From Chitinophagales bacterium (GTDB taxonomy: Bacteria > Bacteroidota > Bacteroidia > Chitinophagales > JADIYW01): a DNA stretch of 64,000 bases. A program made the translations under genes and the position numbers. Below, piece after piece: positions 10,265 to 21,500 of this stretch. Under the pieces are notes generated by a model. That model did not search any database and was not told the DNA's origin. It was given only the letters and a program-made list of their open reading frames with translations. Positions within the stretch are counted from its first letter, which is position 1. Each line of letters opens with the position of its first letter. The stretch covers positions 16,708-80,707 of the forward strand of contig JAMLHH010000015.1 in NCBI GenBank assembly GCA_023957215.1. Direction: 5' to 3'.

Positions 10265-11824
10265 TTACAAAATCTCGTTCTCACTTTTATCATAAGGTAT
10301 TAAATGACCATTATTCATAATCCAAGTGGTATCCTCGATACGTGAGCGCCGATCATAGCTGTAACCTTTCCGGTGAGCTTGCATATCTACCAGTTCATTG
10401 GCATTTTCAAAATTGACAATTTCTCCTTCAGGTACGTATAAAGTGATTTCTACTGATTGAACTCTAAATTTTGTCGGATTTTTAGCAGATTCAAGATATT
10501 TGTTAAAACTGATTTTATTATCTGTTTGTTGATATTGGTAGATAACGTTCTCTGCATTTTTGATGGCATCACTTTTAGATTTCCCCCTCGCAGATATTTC
10601 TTCCGAAATGTGAATGTTGTCATCGGCACTTTGTTTGATATTTATTTTTACTATCTGGTTGATGACGCCATTATTCGTAATCTTCCAGTTATTTGTCATC
10701 CACCCAATATTTATATCGGGTTCAAAAAAATGTGGATTATCAATACCCGTGATTACTAAATTTTTGTTTGTGACATCATGTATAAGCGTATCTTCAATCT
10801 GTATTTTTTCTTTGATGGCAAACTGACGAGCTGTGTCTGCTACTCCTAAGCCTGTGATGATAAATGCTAAAAGCGCTATCATCCCCATGCTGATCCCTAC
10901 TGGTCTTTTAAAAGGTCTGATGTTTTTAGAAAATACATGAAAAGGTAAAAGAATGAGAAACAGTATAATAATCCCAAATAAAACGACTAAAGATATGATG
11001 GCAGAGTAAGCAATGAAATGACTACTGAAAAGTCCGTCAGCCAAAGCAGGAAGCGCCGCAAAAATCGCAAATCCGGATGTAAATAGAACGAATACTAAAA
11101 CGGAAGAGATGGCGATGAAAACAAACAAGAAGATTGCCTTGAAAAATTGAAAGACAAACTTTATTAAAACTATGACGGCATCAATAATACCGCTTGAAAT
11201 TTGTCTAAATGTACCTTTGCTATCAAAGTTTTTGAAGGAATCGCTGACATTATTGATGCCGTCTTTTACATTCTTTTCAATATTATCAATATTGATAGGA
11301 GCACCTTTCATTTGTAGTTTTTCGGATGCAGTTACCGCTTCGGGGACTATGATCCACAAAACGATGTATAGTAAAAATCCGCCACCAATACCGCCAAACA
11401 CTAAGATGATAAAAAATAATCTCACCCAGAGAGGGTCATTCAAACCAAGATATTGTGCCAATCCAGAACAGACACCGGCGATAATTTTTTGGTCGCCATC
11501 CCTAAACAATTTCTTTTTTGCTGGTTCATTGTCATAAGTTCGAGTATTTTCTGAAGTATAATCTTGTGTATCGTTACGATGCTGTTCAGGTCTTCCGAGC
11601 ATGGCGATGACCTTTTCTACTTGTGGTGTGGTGATAATTTTTATTTGATCTTCAAGAAAAATTTCTGCGATTCGGGATTCAATATCACGGATGATTTCAT
11701 CGCCACCTGCTTCATTTTGATAGATATTATTGAGTGATTGTAGGTAGGTAAAAAGTTTTTCGTATGCATCGTCATTGATATGAAATATCTGACCGGCTAA
11801 GTTGATATTAAAAGTTTTGTTCAT
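10265..11824 (-). CDS. PspC domain membrane protein
   Basis: The 519-residue protein starts with a soluble segment of about 85 residues that recalls sensor-associated regions (DEIIRDIESRIAEIFLEDQ). A PspC domain follows (about 103-163: LFRDGDQKIIAGVCSGLAQYL then a hydrophobic helix and LWIIVPEA), then several membrane helices between about 215 and 325, and a C-terminal extracytoplasmic region of strand-like sequence. PspC-domain proteins act in envelope stress responses at the inner membrane. The gene lies 3 bases after a PadR-family regulator gene, so the pair probably forms an autoregulated operon, a common arrangement in Bacteroidota. Confidence 0.88.
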   Translation of the reverse strand: MNKTFNINLAGQIFHINDDAYEKLFTYLQSLNNIYQNEAGGDEIIRDIESRIAEIFLEDQIKIITTPQVEKVIAMLGRPEQHRNDTQDYTSENTRTYDNEPAKKKLFRDGDQKIIAGVCSGLAQYLGLNDPLWVRLFFIILVFGGIGGGFLLYIVLWIIVPEAVTASEKLQMKGAPINIDNIEKNVKDGINNVSDSFKNFDSKGTFRQISSGIIDAVIVLIKFVFQFFKAIFLFVFIAISSVLVFVLFTSGFAIFAALPALADGLFSSHFIAYSAIISLVVLFGIIILFLILLPFHVFSKNIRPFKRPVGISMGMIALLAFIITGLGVADTARQFAIKEKIQIEDTLIHDVTNKNLVITGIDNPHFFEPDINIGWMTNNWKITNNGVINQIVKINIKQSADDNIHISEEISARGKSKSDAIKNAENVIYQYQQTDNKISFNKYLESAKNPTKFRVQSVEITLYVPEGEIVNFENANELVDMQAHRKGYSYDRRSRIEDTTWIMNNGHLIPYDKSENEIL

Positions 11825-11827
11825 GGT

Positions 11828-12181
11828 TTAGTTTTTATTGTTTTGTGAAAGGGATGTCGTAGCTTTTACGGCGTATTCTAATTCTTGCCATGTCTGTGCA
11901 AGCTCTGTCAAGGCTTGCTGACCTTGTGGAGTCAAAGTAAAGTATTTTCTCGGAGGTCCCGAGCTGGATTCTTTCCATTCATAAGATAGCAGTCCTGTAT
12001 TTTTTAATCGTGTAAGTAGGGGATAAATAGTCCCTTCCACAACTATCAAATCGACAGATTTTAAATCATCAATAATATCTGATGCATAGACCTCACCTTT
12101 AGATATTATTCCGAGAATACAAAATTCCAAAACACCTTTGCGCATTTGGATTTTTGTGTTTTCTACATTGATATCTTTCAT
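11828..12181 (-). CDS. PadR family transcriptional regulator
   Basis: This 117-residue protein is a typical short PadR: winged-helix region in residues about 15-85 (MRKGVLEFCILGIISKGEVYASDIIDDL, VVEGTIYPLLTRLKNTGLLSYEW, GPPRKYFTLTPQGQQAL) and a short C-terminal helix for dimerisation. PadR proteins repress nearby genes until a ligand or stress releases them. Its product gene pair with the PspC protein downstream (3 bases apart) suggests control of that membrane protein and of itself. A direct repeat overlaps its promoter (see 12215-12259). Confidence 0.92.
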   Translation of the reverse strand: MKDINVENTKIQMRKGVLEFCILGIISKGEVYASDIIDDLKSVDLIVVEGTIYPLLTRLKNTGLLSYEWKESSSGPPRKYFTLTPQGQQALTELAQTWQELEYAVKATTSLSQNNKN

Positions 12182-12214
12182 TTTTTAGCCATTGTTTTAT
12201 TCTTAAATTTGCAT

Positions 12215-12259
12215 TGCAATACAAATATATATCTATTATATGGTACTATGCAATACAAA
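12215..12259 (-). promoter_or_regulatory. padR-pspC promoter with overlapping direct repeats (putative PadR operator)
   Basis: On the minus strand a TATATTTG -7 box (12222-12229) sits 21 bases after a TTG -33 element (12251-12253). The 11-mer TGCAATACAAA (plus-strand reading) occurs twice, at 12215-12225 and 12249-12259: one copy covers the -7 box and the other the -33 element. That position is what an autorepressor would use. Operator assignment is inference. Confidence 0.5.
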
Positions 12260-12568
12260 ATAGTAAATTGAAAAATGATTAATTGTAATTATTTGATTTT
12301 CATTTTTTTGTGATAAAATAAATTTTAATAATTAACTTTTTTTAGCAATTAAGTAAGTTTATCGTGATGTTATTTTACTTTGGCACTCAAACAACGTAGA
12401 ATAAGACTTTTTATTTGTAAGTTGAAAAATTGAAGCAAATCCTTGCCTTAGTATCTAATCATTCAGATAGATATAATTATCAAAGTTTTATCTGATTTTT
12501 AAATAAGAAAGAGACAAAAAACCTTCATCTATGTGATTTGACAGTATGACAATTTCATTTGAAAAATG

Positions 12569-12650
12569 AAAAAAAGACGAGTTGCCCCGTCTTTGATGTT
12601 CTCACAACGGAATGATCCTTATTGTGAATTGCTTTCAGATTGAAACACTA
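12569..12650 (-). ncRNA. tracrRNA of the type II-C CRISPR system
   Basis: On the minus strand, bases 12643-12622 give an anti-repeat that pairs over 22 uninterrupted bases with the first part of the crRNA repeat (TTGTGAATTGCTTTCAGATT and two more). Next comes AAGGATCATTCC, the short nexus hairpin typical of tracrRNAs, then GTTGTGAGAACATC, and a terminator hairpin AAAGACG/CGTCTTT (12594-12588 with 12579-12573, loop region GGGCAACTCG) ending in seven U. The RNA is divergent from cas9, whose start is about 50 bases from the anti-repeat. The exact 5' end is not visible; no clear promoter for it was found. Confidence 0.9.
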
Positions 12651-12702
12651 ATATAATGGATTTTTTGTATTTTGAACTGTAAACTGTGAAAAAAGATATC
12701 AA

Positions 12703-15700
12703 ATGAAGAGAATATTAGGTTTAGATTTAGGAGCTACAAGCGTTGGGTGGGCTTATGTAATTGAAGGTGAAAGATCTGAAGAGTCAGAAATTAGACAGAT
12801 TGGTGTGAGAGTCAACCCTTTAACTGTAGATGAACAAACCAATTTTGAGAAAGGTAAACCGCTAACTACAAATGCAGACAGAACTCTTAAAAGAGGTATC
12901 CGTAGAAACTTGCAACGTTTTAAACTGAGAAGAGAAAACCTAATAGAGATCTTAAAAGAAGCTCAAATCATAGATGGCAACACCAATCTTAATGAAGATG
13001 GTAAAAATACAACTTTTGAAACTTGGAGTTTGCGAGCAAAAGCTACGACAGAAATGATAGAGCTAAATGAATTTGCAAGAGTTTTGTTAGCTATAAATAA
13101 GAAGAGAGGGTATAAAAGTAGCAGGAAAGCTAAAAATGAAGACGATGGTCAGGCTATCGATGGAATGAGGATAGCTAAGATCTTATATGAAGGAAATTTA
13201 ACCCCCGGACAATTTGTTTTTAATCGTTTAAAAGATGGGCAAAAGTCAATACCTGACTTTTATCGTTCCGATTTGCAAGCAGAATTTGATAAAATATGGA
13301 ATTTCCAAAAACAATTTCATAGTGAGATATTAACAGGAGAGTTTTATAAAGAACTTCAAGGGAAAGGACATCGCGCTACATCAGCTATGTTTTGGACAAA
13401 GTATGGTTTCAATACCGCAGATATTAAGTCTATAGACGATGATTTGAAGACAACAAGAACTATCAAATTAGATAGTAGGACTCAAAAGAAATTGCAAGCA
13501 TATAAATGGAGAAGTCAAGCTGTTTCTAAAAAACTAGACAAAGAGGAACTTGCTTATGTATTAACCGAAATAAATAGCAATATCAATAACTCTAGTGGGT
13601 ATTTGGGAGCTATATCTGACAGAAGCAAAGAGCTCTATTTTAATAAAATTACAGTAGGGCAATACTTCTACAAACAATTAAAGGAGAATAGGCACAATTC
13701 TTTAAGGAATCAAGTGTTTTATCGCCAAGATTATTTAGATGAGTTTGAACAAATATGGACTACTCAAGCAAAGTTTCATCCACAACTGACTTCTAAGTTA
13801 AAAGAAGAAGTAAGAGATGTGGTGATATTTTATCAACGTAAATTGAAATCACAAAAAGGCTTAATTAGTTTTTGCGAATTTGAAAGTGAAAAAATCATTG
13901 TTGCAGGAAAAGAAAGAACCAAGGGATTGCGAGTCGCACCTAAATCTTCGCCTTTATTTCAAGAGTTTAAAATATGGCAAATTCTAAATAATATAGTGGT
14001 TAAAAAGGCAGGTAGCAGGAAAAGAAAGGTAAAATCAACTATACAAATAAGTCTTTTTGAGGAAGATAATGAAATATTCTCTTTGGATATTGAGGCTATG
14101 CAAGCGTTGTTTGAAGAGTTGAATATAAAAGGAAATTTAAAGAAAAATTCTATTATTAAATCCTTGGGCTACCAGCCCAAAGATTGGGAATTGAACTATA
14201 CAGAAGTTGAAGGGAATAGAACCAACCAAGCTTTATACAATGCCTATTTGAAAATTATAGAAATTGAAGGATACAATGAAGATTTATTTAAATTGTCTGA
14301 TAAGGATGAGATTAACGTGGGCGATTTAGAGACACCTGCTCGTGAAATCAAAGAAATGGTTAAGTCTATTTTTAAGGTTTTGGAAATAGATACAAATATT
14401 TTAGAGTTCAATCCTGAATTAGAAGGAAAAGAATTTGAAAGCCAAGCATCTTATCAGTTATGGCACTTATTATATTCAGCAGAAGATGATAATCAAAAAT
14501 ACAGCGAAGAAGATATCATCACTTATGGTAATGAAAATATAGGCTTAAAAAAGAACCTGTGTCAAAAATTCGGCTTCAAACCCGAGCATGCAAAGATATT
14601 GGTCAATGTCACTTTCCAAGATGATTATGGAAGTTTATCGACTAAAGCTATGCGTAATATCATTACTCATCTGATGCAAGGATTTGCTTATGGAGGAAGA
14701 GATGAAAGACCTGATGAACGTAGTGCATGTGAATTGGCAGGATATAGACATTCTAAACATTCATTGACCAAAGAAGAACTGGAAAATAGAAAGCTTAAAT
14801 CAAGGCTTGACTTGTTAGAAAAGAATAGCTTGAGAAATCCGGTTGTAGAAAAAATTCTTAATCAGATGATTAATGTTGTGAATACACTAATTGATAAAGA
14901 AAATGACTTATTAGAAAGTGAGGGTAAAGAGAGAAATTTCCGTTTTGATGAAATACGAATTGAATTGGCTCGTGAGCTGAAAAAGAATGCCAAAGAAAGA
15001 GCAGAAATGACTTTGAATATTAATGCTGCTAAAACAGATCACGAGAAAATAAATAAAATTCTACAAACAGATTTTGGAATTAAAAATCCAACAAGAAATG
15101 ATATTATTCGTTATAAATTATATCAAGAGCTTAAAAACAATGGCTATAAGGATTTATATACAAATCAATATATCTCCAAGGAAAAGCTGTTTACAAAAGA
15201 TATAGATATAGAACACATTATTCCTCAATCCAGACTCTTTGACGATAGCTTTTCTAATAAGACCATTGTTTATAGAGCTACTAACATAGAGAAAAGTAAT
15301 CAAACTGCTTTTGATTATATCGAAGGGAAATATGGATCACAGAAACTGCAAGAGTATCAAGATAGAATTACTATGCTATTTGAGCATGGCAAGAAAAATA
15401 AAGAAGAAGGAATATCAAAAGCAAAATATCAAAAACTATTAAAAAAAGAGTCTGAGATAGGGGATGGATTTATTGAAAGAGATTTAAGAGATAGCCAATA
15501 TATAGCAAGAAAAGCTAAAGAAATTTTATTTGAAATTACTAAATCTATCGTTTCAACTTCTGGACAGATTACCAATAGATTGCGTGAAGATTGGGGATTG
15601 ATAAATATAATGAAAGAAATTAACTTGCCTAAATACAGAGCTTTAGGATTGACTGAAATGGAAGAGCGAAAATTTGGGCAAGAAGTAGAAGTTATAAAAG

Positions 15701-17196
15701 ATTGGACGAAGAGAAATGACCATAGACACCATGCTATGGATGCATTGACTATTGCTTTTACCAAACGCAGTTATATTCAATATCTCAATAACCTAAACGC
15801 TAGAAGGAAATCTAATAGTGGAGAAGCGATAAGTAACTCCAATGATAATATAGCTCTGGATTCTACAAGTTTAAAATTATCCACTCGAGATGTATTAGGC
15901 ATAGAAGAAAAAGAAACGGAAATAAGAATAGATGACCAAGGCAATAAAAAAAGAGTTTTCAAAGAACCTATCCTAAACTTTAGGACTATAGCAAAAGAAC
16001 ATATTGAAAGTATTATCGTCTCTCACAAAGCAAAAAATAAAGTAGTAACAAAGAATAAGAACAAGATATCTGGTAGCAATAAAGTTCAAACGACTTTAAC
16101 ACCTCGTGGGCAATTGCATAAAGAAACTGTTTATGGAAAGTATCATATCCAAAAACAAAAAGATGAAAAAATAGGAGCTAAATTCGATTTAGAAACGATT
16201 GAGAAAGTAGCTCATCCACAGTATAGGAAACTTCTGAAAGAACGTTTAGAGCAATTTGGTAATGACCCTAAAAAAGCTTTTGCTGGTAAAAATGCACTTT
16301 CTAAAAATCCTATATATCTTGATATAAATAAAGAAAAAGTATTGCCAGAATCTGTGAAATTAATATGGATAGAAGCTGATTATTCTATTAGAAAAGACAT
16401 TACTCCAGATAATTTTAAAACAGAAAAAAATATAGAAAAAATCATTGATGATAAAGTCAGATCAATTGTACTTGCTAGATTGAAAGAATTTGGCGGTGAT
16501 GCAAAGAAAGCTTTTACTGATCTATATAAAAACCCAATCTGGCTAAACAAAGAAAAAGGAATTGTTATTAAACGTGTCACAATAAACGGTGTGAAAAATG
16601 CCGAAGCCTTGCATTATAAAAAAGACCATTTTGGACAGCCAATTTTAGATAGTAATGGGAACGGAATTCCCGTTGATTTTGTAAGTACTGGTAATAATCA
16701 TCATGTAGCGGTTTACAGAGATGAAAAAGGAAATTTACAGGAAAAGGTGGTTCCCTTTTATGAAGCAGTTGTCCGAGTAAATTTAGGTTTAGATGCCATT
16801 GATAAAACCTATAAACAAAGCGAAGGCTGGCAGTTTCTATTCACCATGAAGCAAAATGAACTCTTTGTATTTCCAAGAACTGAAAGGAAAGAAGTTGTGA
16901 ACAAGGAAACAGGTGAAATAACCCTTGATGAAGTGGTTACTTTTGACCCTAATGAAATAGATTTACTAGACCCGAAAAACAAGAAGCTGATTAGCCCGAA
17001 TTTGTTTAGAGGACAAAAGTTTTCAATTACTGGATATAAATATGTATTTAGACATCACTTAGAAACAACAGTGGACATTATTAAAAACCTTGATGAAGTC
17101 GCATATAAACAATTCTCAAATTTAGATTTTGCAAATAGCGTTATAAAAGTCCGCACCAATCATTTGGGAGATATTATTAGTGTTGGTGAATATTAA
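12703..17196 (+). CDS. cas9: CRISPR-associated endonuclease Cas9, type II-C
   Basis: The protein has 1497 residues, large compared with about 1000-1100 for Neisseria/Campylobacter II-C enzymes but in line with Bacteroidota Cas9 proteins. RuvC-I begins at residue 4 (ILGLDLGATSVGWAYV, catalytic D8), an Arg-rich bridge helix follows (RTLKRGIRRNLQRFKLRREN), RuvC-II has IRIELARE with E754, the HNH motif DIDIEHIIPQS contains H838, and RuvC-III is HRHHAMDALTIAF with H1010 and D1013. All catalytic residues are present. The C-terminal third, the probable WED/PAM-interacting region, contains two similar blocks near 1173-1225 and 1250-1295. Cas9 cleaves DNA matched by crRNA:tracrRNA. cas1 follows after 9 bases, so cas9-cas1-cas2 is one operon. 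Confidence 0.97.
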   Translation: MKRILGLDLGATSVGWAYVIEGERSEESEIRQIGVRVNPLTVDEQTNFEKGKPLTTNADRTLKRGIRRNLQRFKLRRENLIEILKEAQIIDGNTNLNEDGKNTTFETWSLRAKATTEMIELNEFARVLLAINKKRGYKSSRKAKNEDDGQAIDGMRIAKILYEGNLTPGQFVFNRLKDGQKSIPDFYRSDLQAEFDKIWNFQKQFHSEILTGEFYKELQGKGHRATSAMFWTKYGFNTADIKSIDDDLKTTRTIKLDSRTQKKLQAYKWRSQAVSKKLDKEELAYVLTEINSNINNSSGYLGAISDRSKELYFNKITVGQYFYKQLKENRHNSLRNQVFYRQDYLDEFEQIWTTQAKFHPQLTSKLKEEVRDVVIFYQRKLKSQKGLISFCEFESEKIIVAGKERTKGLRVAPKSSPLFQEFKIWQILNNIVVKKAGSRKRKVKSTIQISLFEEDNEIFSLDIEAMQALFEELNIKGNLKKNSIIKSLGYQPKDWELNYTEVEGNRTNQALYNAYLKIIEIEGYNEDLFKLSDKDEINVGDLETPAREIKEMVKSIFKVLEIDTNILEFNPELEGKEFESQASYQLWHLLYSAEDDNQKYSEEDIITYGNENIGLKKNLCQKFGFKPEHAKILVNVTFQDDYGSLSTKAMRNIITHLMQGFAYGGRDERPDERSACELAGYRHSKHSLTKEELENRKLKSRLDLLEKNSLRNPVVEKILNQMINVVNTLIDKENDLLESEGKERNFRFDEIRIELARELKKNAKERAEMTLNINAAKTDHEKINKILQTDFGIKNPTRNDIIRYKLYQELKNNGYKDLYTNQYISKEKLFTKDIDIEHIIPQSRLFDDSFSNKTIVYRATNIEKSNQTAFDYIEGKYGSQKLQEYQDRITMLFEHGKKNKEEGISKAKYQKLLKKESEIGDGFIERDLRDSQYIARKAKEILFEITKSIVSTSGQITNRLREDWGLINIMKEINLPKYRALGLTEMEERKFGQEVEVIKDWTKRNDHRHHAMDALTIAFTKRSYIQYLNNLNARRKSNSGEAISNSNDNIALDSTSLKLSTRDVLGIEEKETEIRIDDQGNKKRVFKEPILNFRTIAKEHIESIIVSHKAKNKVVTKNKNKISGSNKVQTTLTPRGQLHKETVYGKYHIQKQKDEKIGAKFDLETIEKVAHPQYRKLLKERLEQFGNDPKKAFAGKNALSKNPIYLDINKEKVLPESVKLIWIEADYSIRKDITPDNFKTEKNIEKIIDDKVRSIVLARLKEFGGDAKKAFTDLYKNPIWLNKEKGIVIKRVTINGVKNAEALHYKKDHFGQPILDSNGNGIPVDFVSTGNNHHVAVYRDEKGNLQEKVVPFYEAVVRVNLGLDAIDKTYKQSEGWQFLFTMKQNELFVFPRTERKEVVNKETGEITLDEVVTFDPNEIDLLDPKNKKLISPNLFRGQKFSITGYKYVFRHHLETTVDIIKNLDEVAYKQFSNLDFANSVIKVRTNHLGDIISVGEY

Positions 17197-17205
17197 AATT
17201 TTTAT

Positions 17206-18449
<1,244 letters not shown>

Positions 18450-18464
18450 TAGTTGATTGAAAAT

Positions 18465-18502
18465 AAAAAATGCCAAGGCAAATTATTTTACATTGGCATT
18501 TT
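18465..18502. terminator. Bidirectional terminator between cas2 and the CRISPR array
   Basis: AAAATGCCAA (18467-18476) pairs perfectly with TTGGCATTTT (18493-18502). A/T runs on both sides allow termination of the cas operon rightward and of any array transcript leftward. Confidence 0.75.
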
Positions 18503-18510
18503 ATACATTT

Positions 18511-18530
18511 TTTTCTTTGTGATATTCATG
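18511..18530. repeat. Inverted, degenerate copy of half a CRISPR repeat
   Basis: TTCTTTGTGATATTCATG on the plus strand matches, with two changes over 18 bases, the minus-strand reading of the repeat's spacer-proximal half (TTCTTTGTTATATTCGTG). It is therefore opposite in orientation to the 50 array repeats and lies 37 bases from the first one. Between them, AAGTCC (18534-18539) pairs with GGACTT (18549-18554). Confidence 0.6.
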
Positions 18531-18566
18531 TGAAGTCCTGAGTTCATGGGACTTGCAGCCATTACT

Positions 18567-21500
18567 GCTGTCACGAATATAACAAAGAACTCAATCTGAA
18601 AGCAATTCACAACCTTCCATCGTATGCATGTTCACCGTTGTACGCTGTCACGAATATAACAAAGAACTCAATCTGAAAGCAATTCACAACACCTACTTAT
18701 ATCACGTGTTTACGACTTTGGCTGTCACGAATATAACAAAGAACTCAATCTGAAAGCAATTCACAACCTCAATTAGGTGCGACACTTAGGACGACACGCT
18801 GTCACGAATATAACAAAGAACTCAATCTGAAAGCAATTCACAACTCAAATGTTGCTTCATAGCAGTTGAACATTGCTGTCACGAATATAACAAAGAACTC
18901 AATCTGAAAGCAATTCACAACAGTGTTTAATTATAGTACCAAATTTACGTAGCTGTCACGAATATAACAAAGAAATCAATCTGAAAGCAATTCACAACTG
19001 ACTTACCACTCGCATCTCCTGTTACCCGGCTGTCACGAATATAACAAAGAACTCAATCTGAAAGCAATTCACAACTCCAATCATTCAGATCGGAAAGTTC
19101 ATTTTGCTGTCACGAATATAACAAAGAACTCAATCTGAAAGCAATTCACAACTGATAAAATACTTCATCGTCAGTAATAATAGCTGTCACGAATATAACA
19201 AAGAACTCAATCTGAAAGCAATTCACAACAATTATAATAGTAAAAAGTTTCTAAAAATAGCTGTCACGAATATAACAAAGAACTCAATCTGAAAGCAATT
19301 CACAACATAGTATCAAGAAGAAAATACCTTATAGCTGCTGTCACGAATATAACAAAGAACTCAATCTGAAAGCAATTCACAACACGATTTGGCGAAAGAT
19401 ACGGAGCTATCACGCTGTCACGAATATAACAAAGAACTCAATCTGAAAGCAATTCACAACGTAGTGCTATCTCATCTGTCAATAGGCTGTGCTGTCACGA
19501 ATATAACAAAGAACTCAATCTGAAAGCAATTCACAACCTATGTGACCGATAAGCGAAAATTAAAAGGGCTGTCACGAATATAACAAAGAACTCAATCTGA
19601 AAGCAATTCACAACATGTGGATGTCGAATGTGTCTGAAGCGTGAGCTGTCACGAATATAACAAAGAACTCAATCTGAAAGCAATTCACAACACTTTGAAA
19701 CTTTGTTTATCTTGTATTGCGGCTGTCACGAATATAACAAAGAACTCAATCTGAAAGCAATTCACAACACGAAGGCTCAAAATAAATGTCATTACCTTGC
19801 TGTCACGAATATAACAAAGAACTCAATCTGAAAGCAATTCACAACATCTGTTCCGGTACTTCTACATAAAGTACTGCTGTCACGAATATAACAAAGAACT
19901 CAATCTGAAAGCAATTCACAACAGATTGCATTATCATCCATTATAGATGCATGCTGTCACGAATATAACAAAGAACTCAATCTGAAAGCAATTCACAACT
20001 AGAGAAAATTTGATAAACAAAATAGCAAAGCTGTCACGAATATAACAAAGAACTCAATCTGAAAGCAATTCACAACACTCTTCAAAGCCGTTTTTTATTA
20101 TAAAATGCTGTCACGAATATAACAAAGAACTCAATCTGAAAGCAATTCACAACATAACAAAGGTAGTTAAAATATGAAAACATGCTGTCACGAATATAAC
20201 AAAGAACTCAATCTGAAAGCAATTCACAACCTCTAGTCTTTTAGCTGTTTCAGCTGCTTCGCTGTCACGAATATAACAAAGAACTCAATCTGAAAGCAAT
20301 TCACAACAATTTTTCTACCTCTTTAATGTAAACGTCTGCTGTCACGAATATAACAAAGAACTCAATCTGAAAGCAATTCACAACCTATTAGTAGTAATAA
20401 AAAAAGATTAATTTGCTGTCACGAATATAACAAAGAACTCAATCTGAAAGCAATTCACAACGAATAGAAGTATCAGGAGTGTTTTTAGTCAGCTGTCACG
20501 AATATAACAAAGAACTCAATCTGAAAGCAATTCACAACGATGCGCATATACATTCGACCTCCCCAATAGCTGTCACGAATATAACAAAGAACTCAATCTG
20601 AAAGCAATTCACAACAATTGTAAAAGAATCCGTTACTGCCCTTTTGCTGTCACGAATATAACAAAGAACTCAATCTGAAAGCAATTCACAACAACTTAAA
20701 AGTTTTATGCCAATCACATCATGCTGTCACGAATATAACAAAGAACTCAATCTGAAAGCAATTCACAACTTTTAACATTCACATACTATTTTATCTGTTG
20801 CTGTCACGAATATAACAAAGAACTCAATCTGAAAGCAATTCACAACAAGCCACCTCTGTATGCCGTGTTAACACCAGCTGTCACGAATATAACAAAGAAC
20901 TCAATCTGAAAGCAATTCACAACCAAATTGTTTAAAGATGTCTATATCTTGAAGCTGTCACGAATATAACAAAGAACTCAATCTGAAAGCAATTCACAAC
21001 TTTCGCTTTGTCTGGAAGATCCGCCCGTTTGCTGTCACGAATATAACAAAGAACTCAATCTGAAAGCAATTCACAACATGGTGAAATCTTGAATGAAATC
21101 ACGGTGAGCTGTCACGAATATAACAAAGAACTCAATCTGAAAGCAATTCACAACTTGCATTTTTGAGAAGTGATACAAGAGGTAGCTGTCACGAATATAA
21201 CAAAGAACTCAATCTGAAAGCAATTCACAACGATAGTCGTTCTATTACGATTAAAGAGAGAGCTGTCACGAATATAACAAAGAACTCAATCTGAAAGCAA
21301 TTCACAACACATGGTGTTGAGACTATCGAGTTAGACTTGCTGTCACGAATATAACAAAGAACTCAATCTGAAAGCAATTCACAACGCGGGAAATGTTATA
21401 ATTGCTTGTCCAATCGCTGTCACGAATATAACAAAGAACTCAATCTGAAAGCAATTCACAACGCTTAGACTGTTGTATAACATCCTTGCTACGCTGTCAC

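Noticed and set aside
20214..20280. Spacer 22 (20231-20260) shares AGCTGAAACAG with the Lys/Ala-rich gene near 8839
   Set aside because: An 11-base match in a repetitive, low-complexity gene is expected by chance and is far short of a protospacer.
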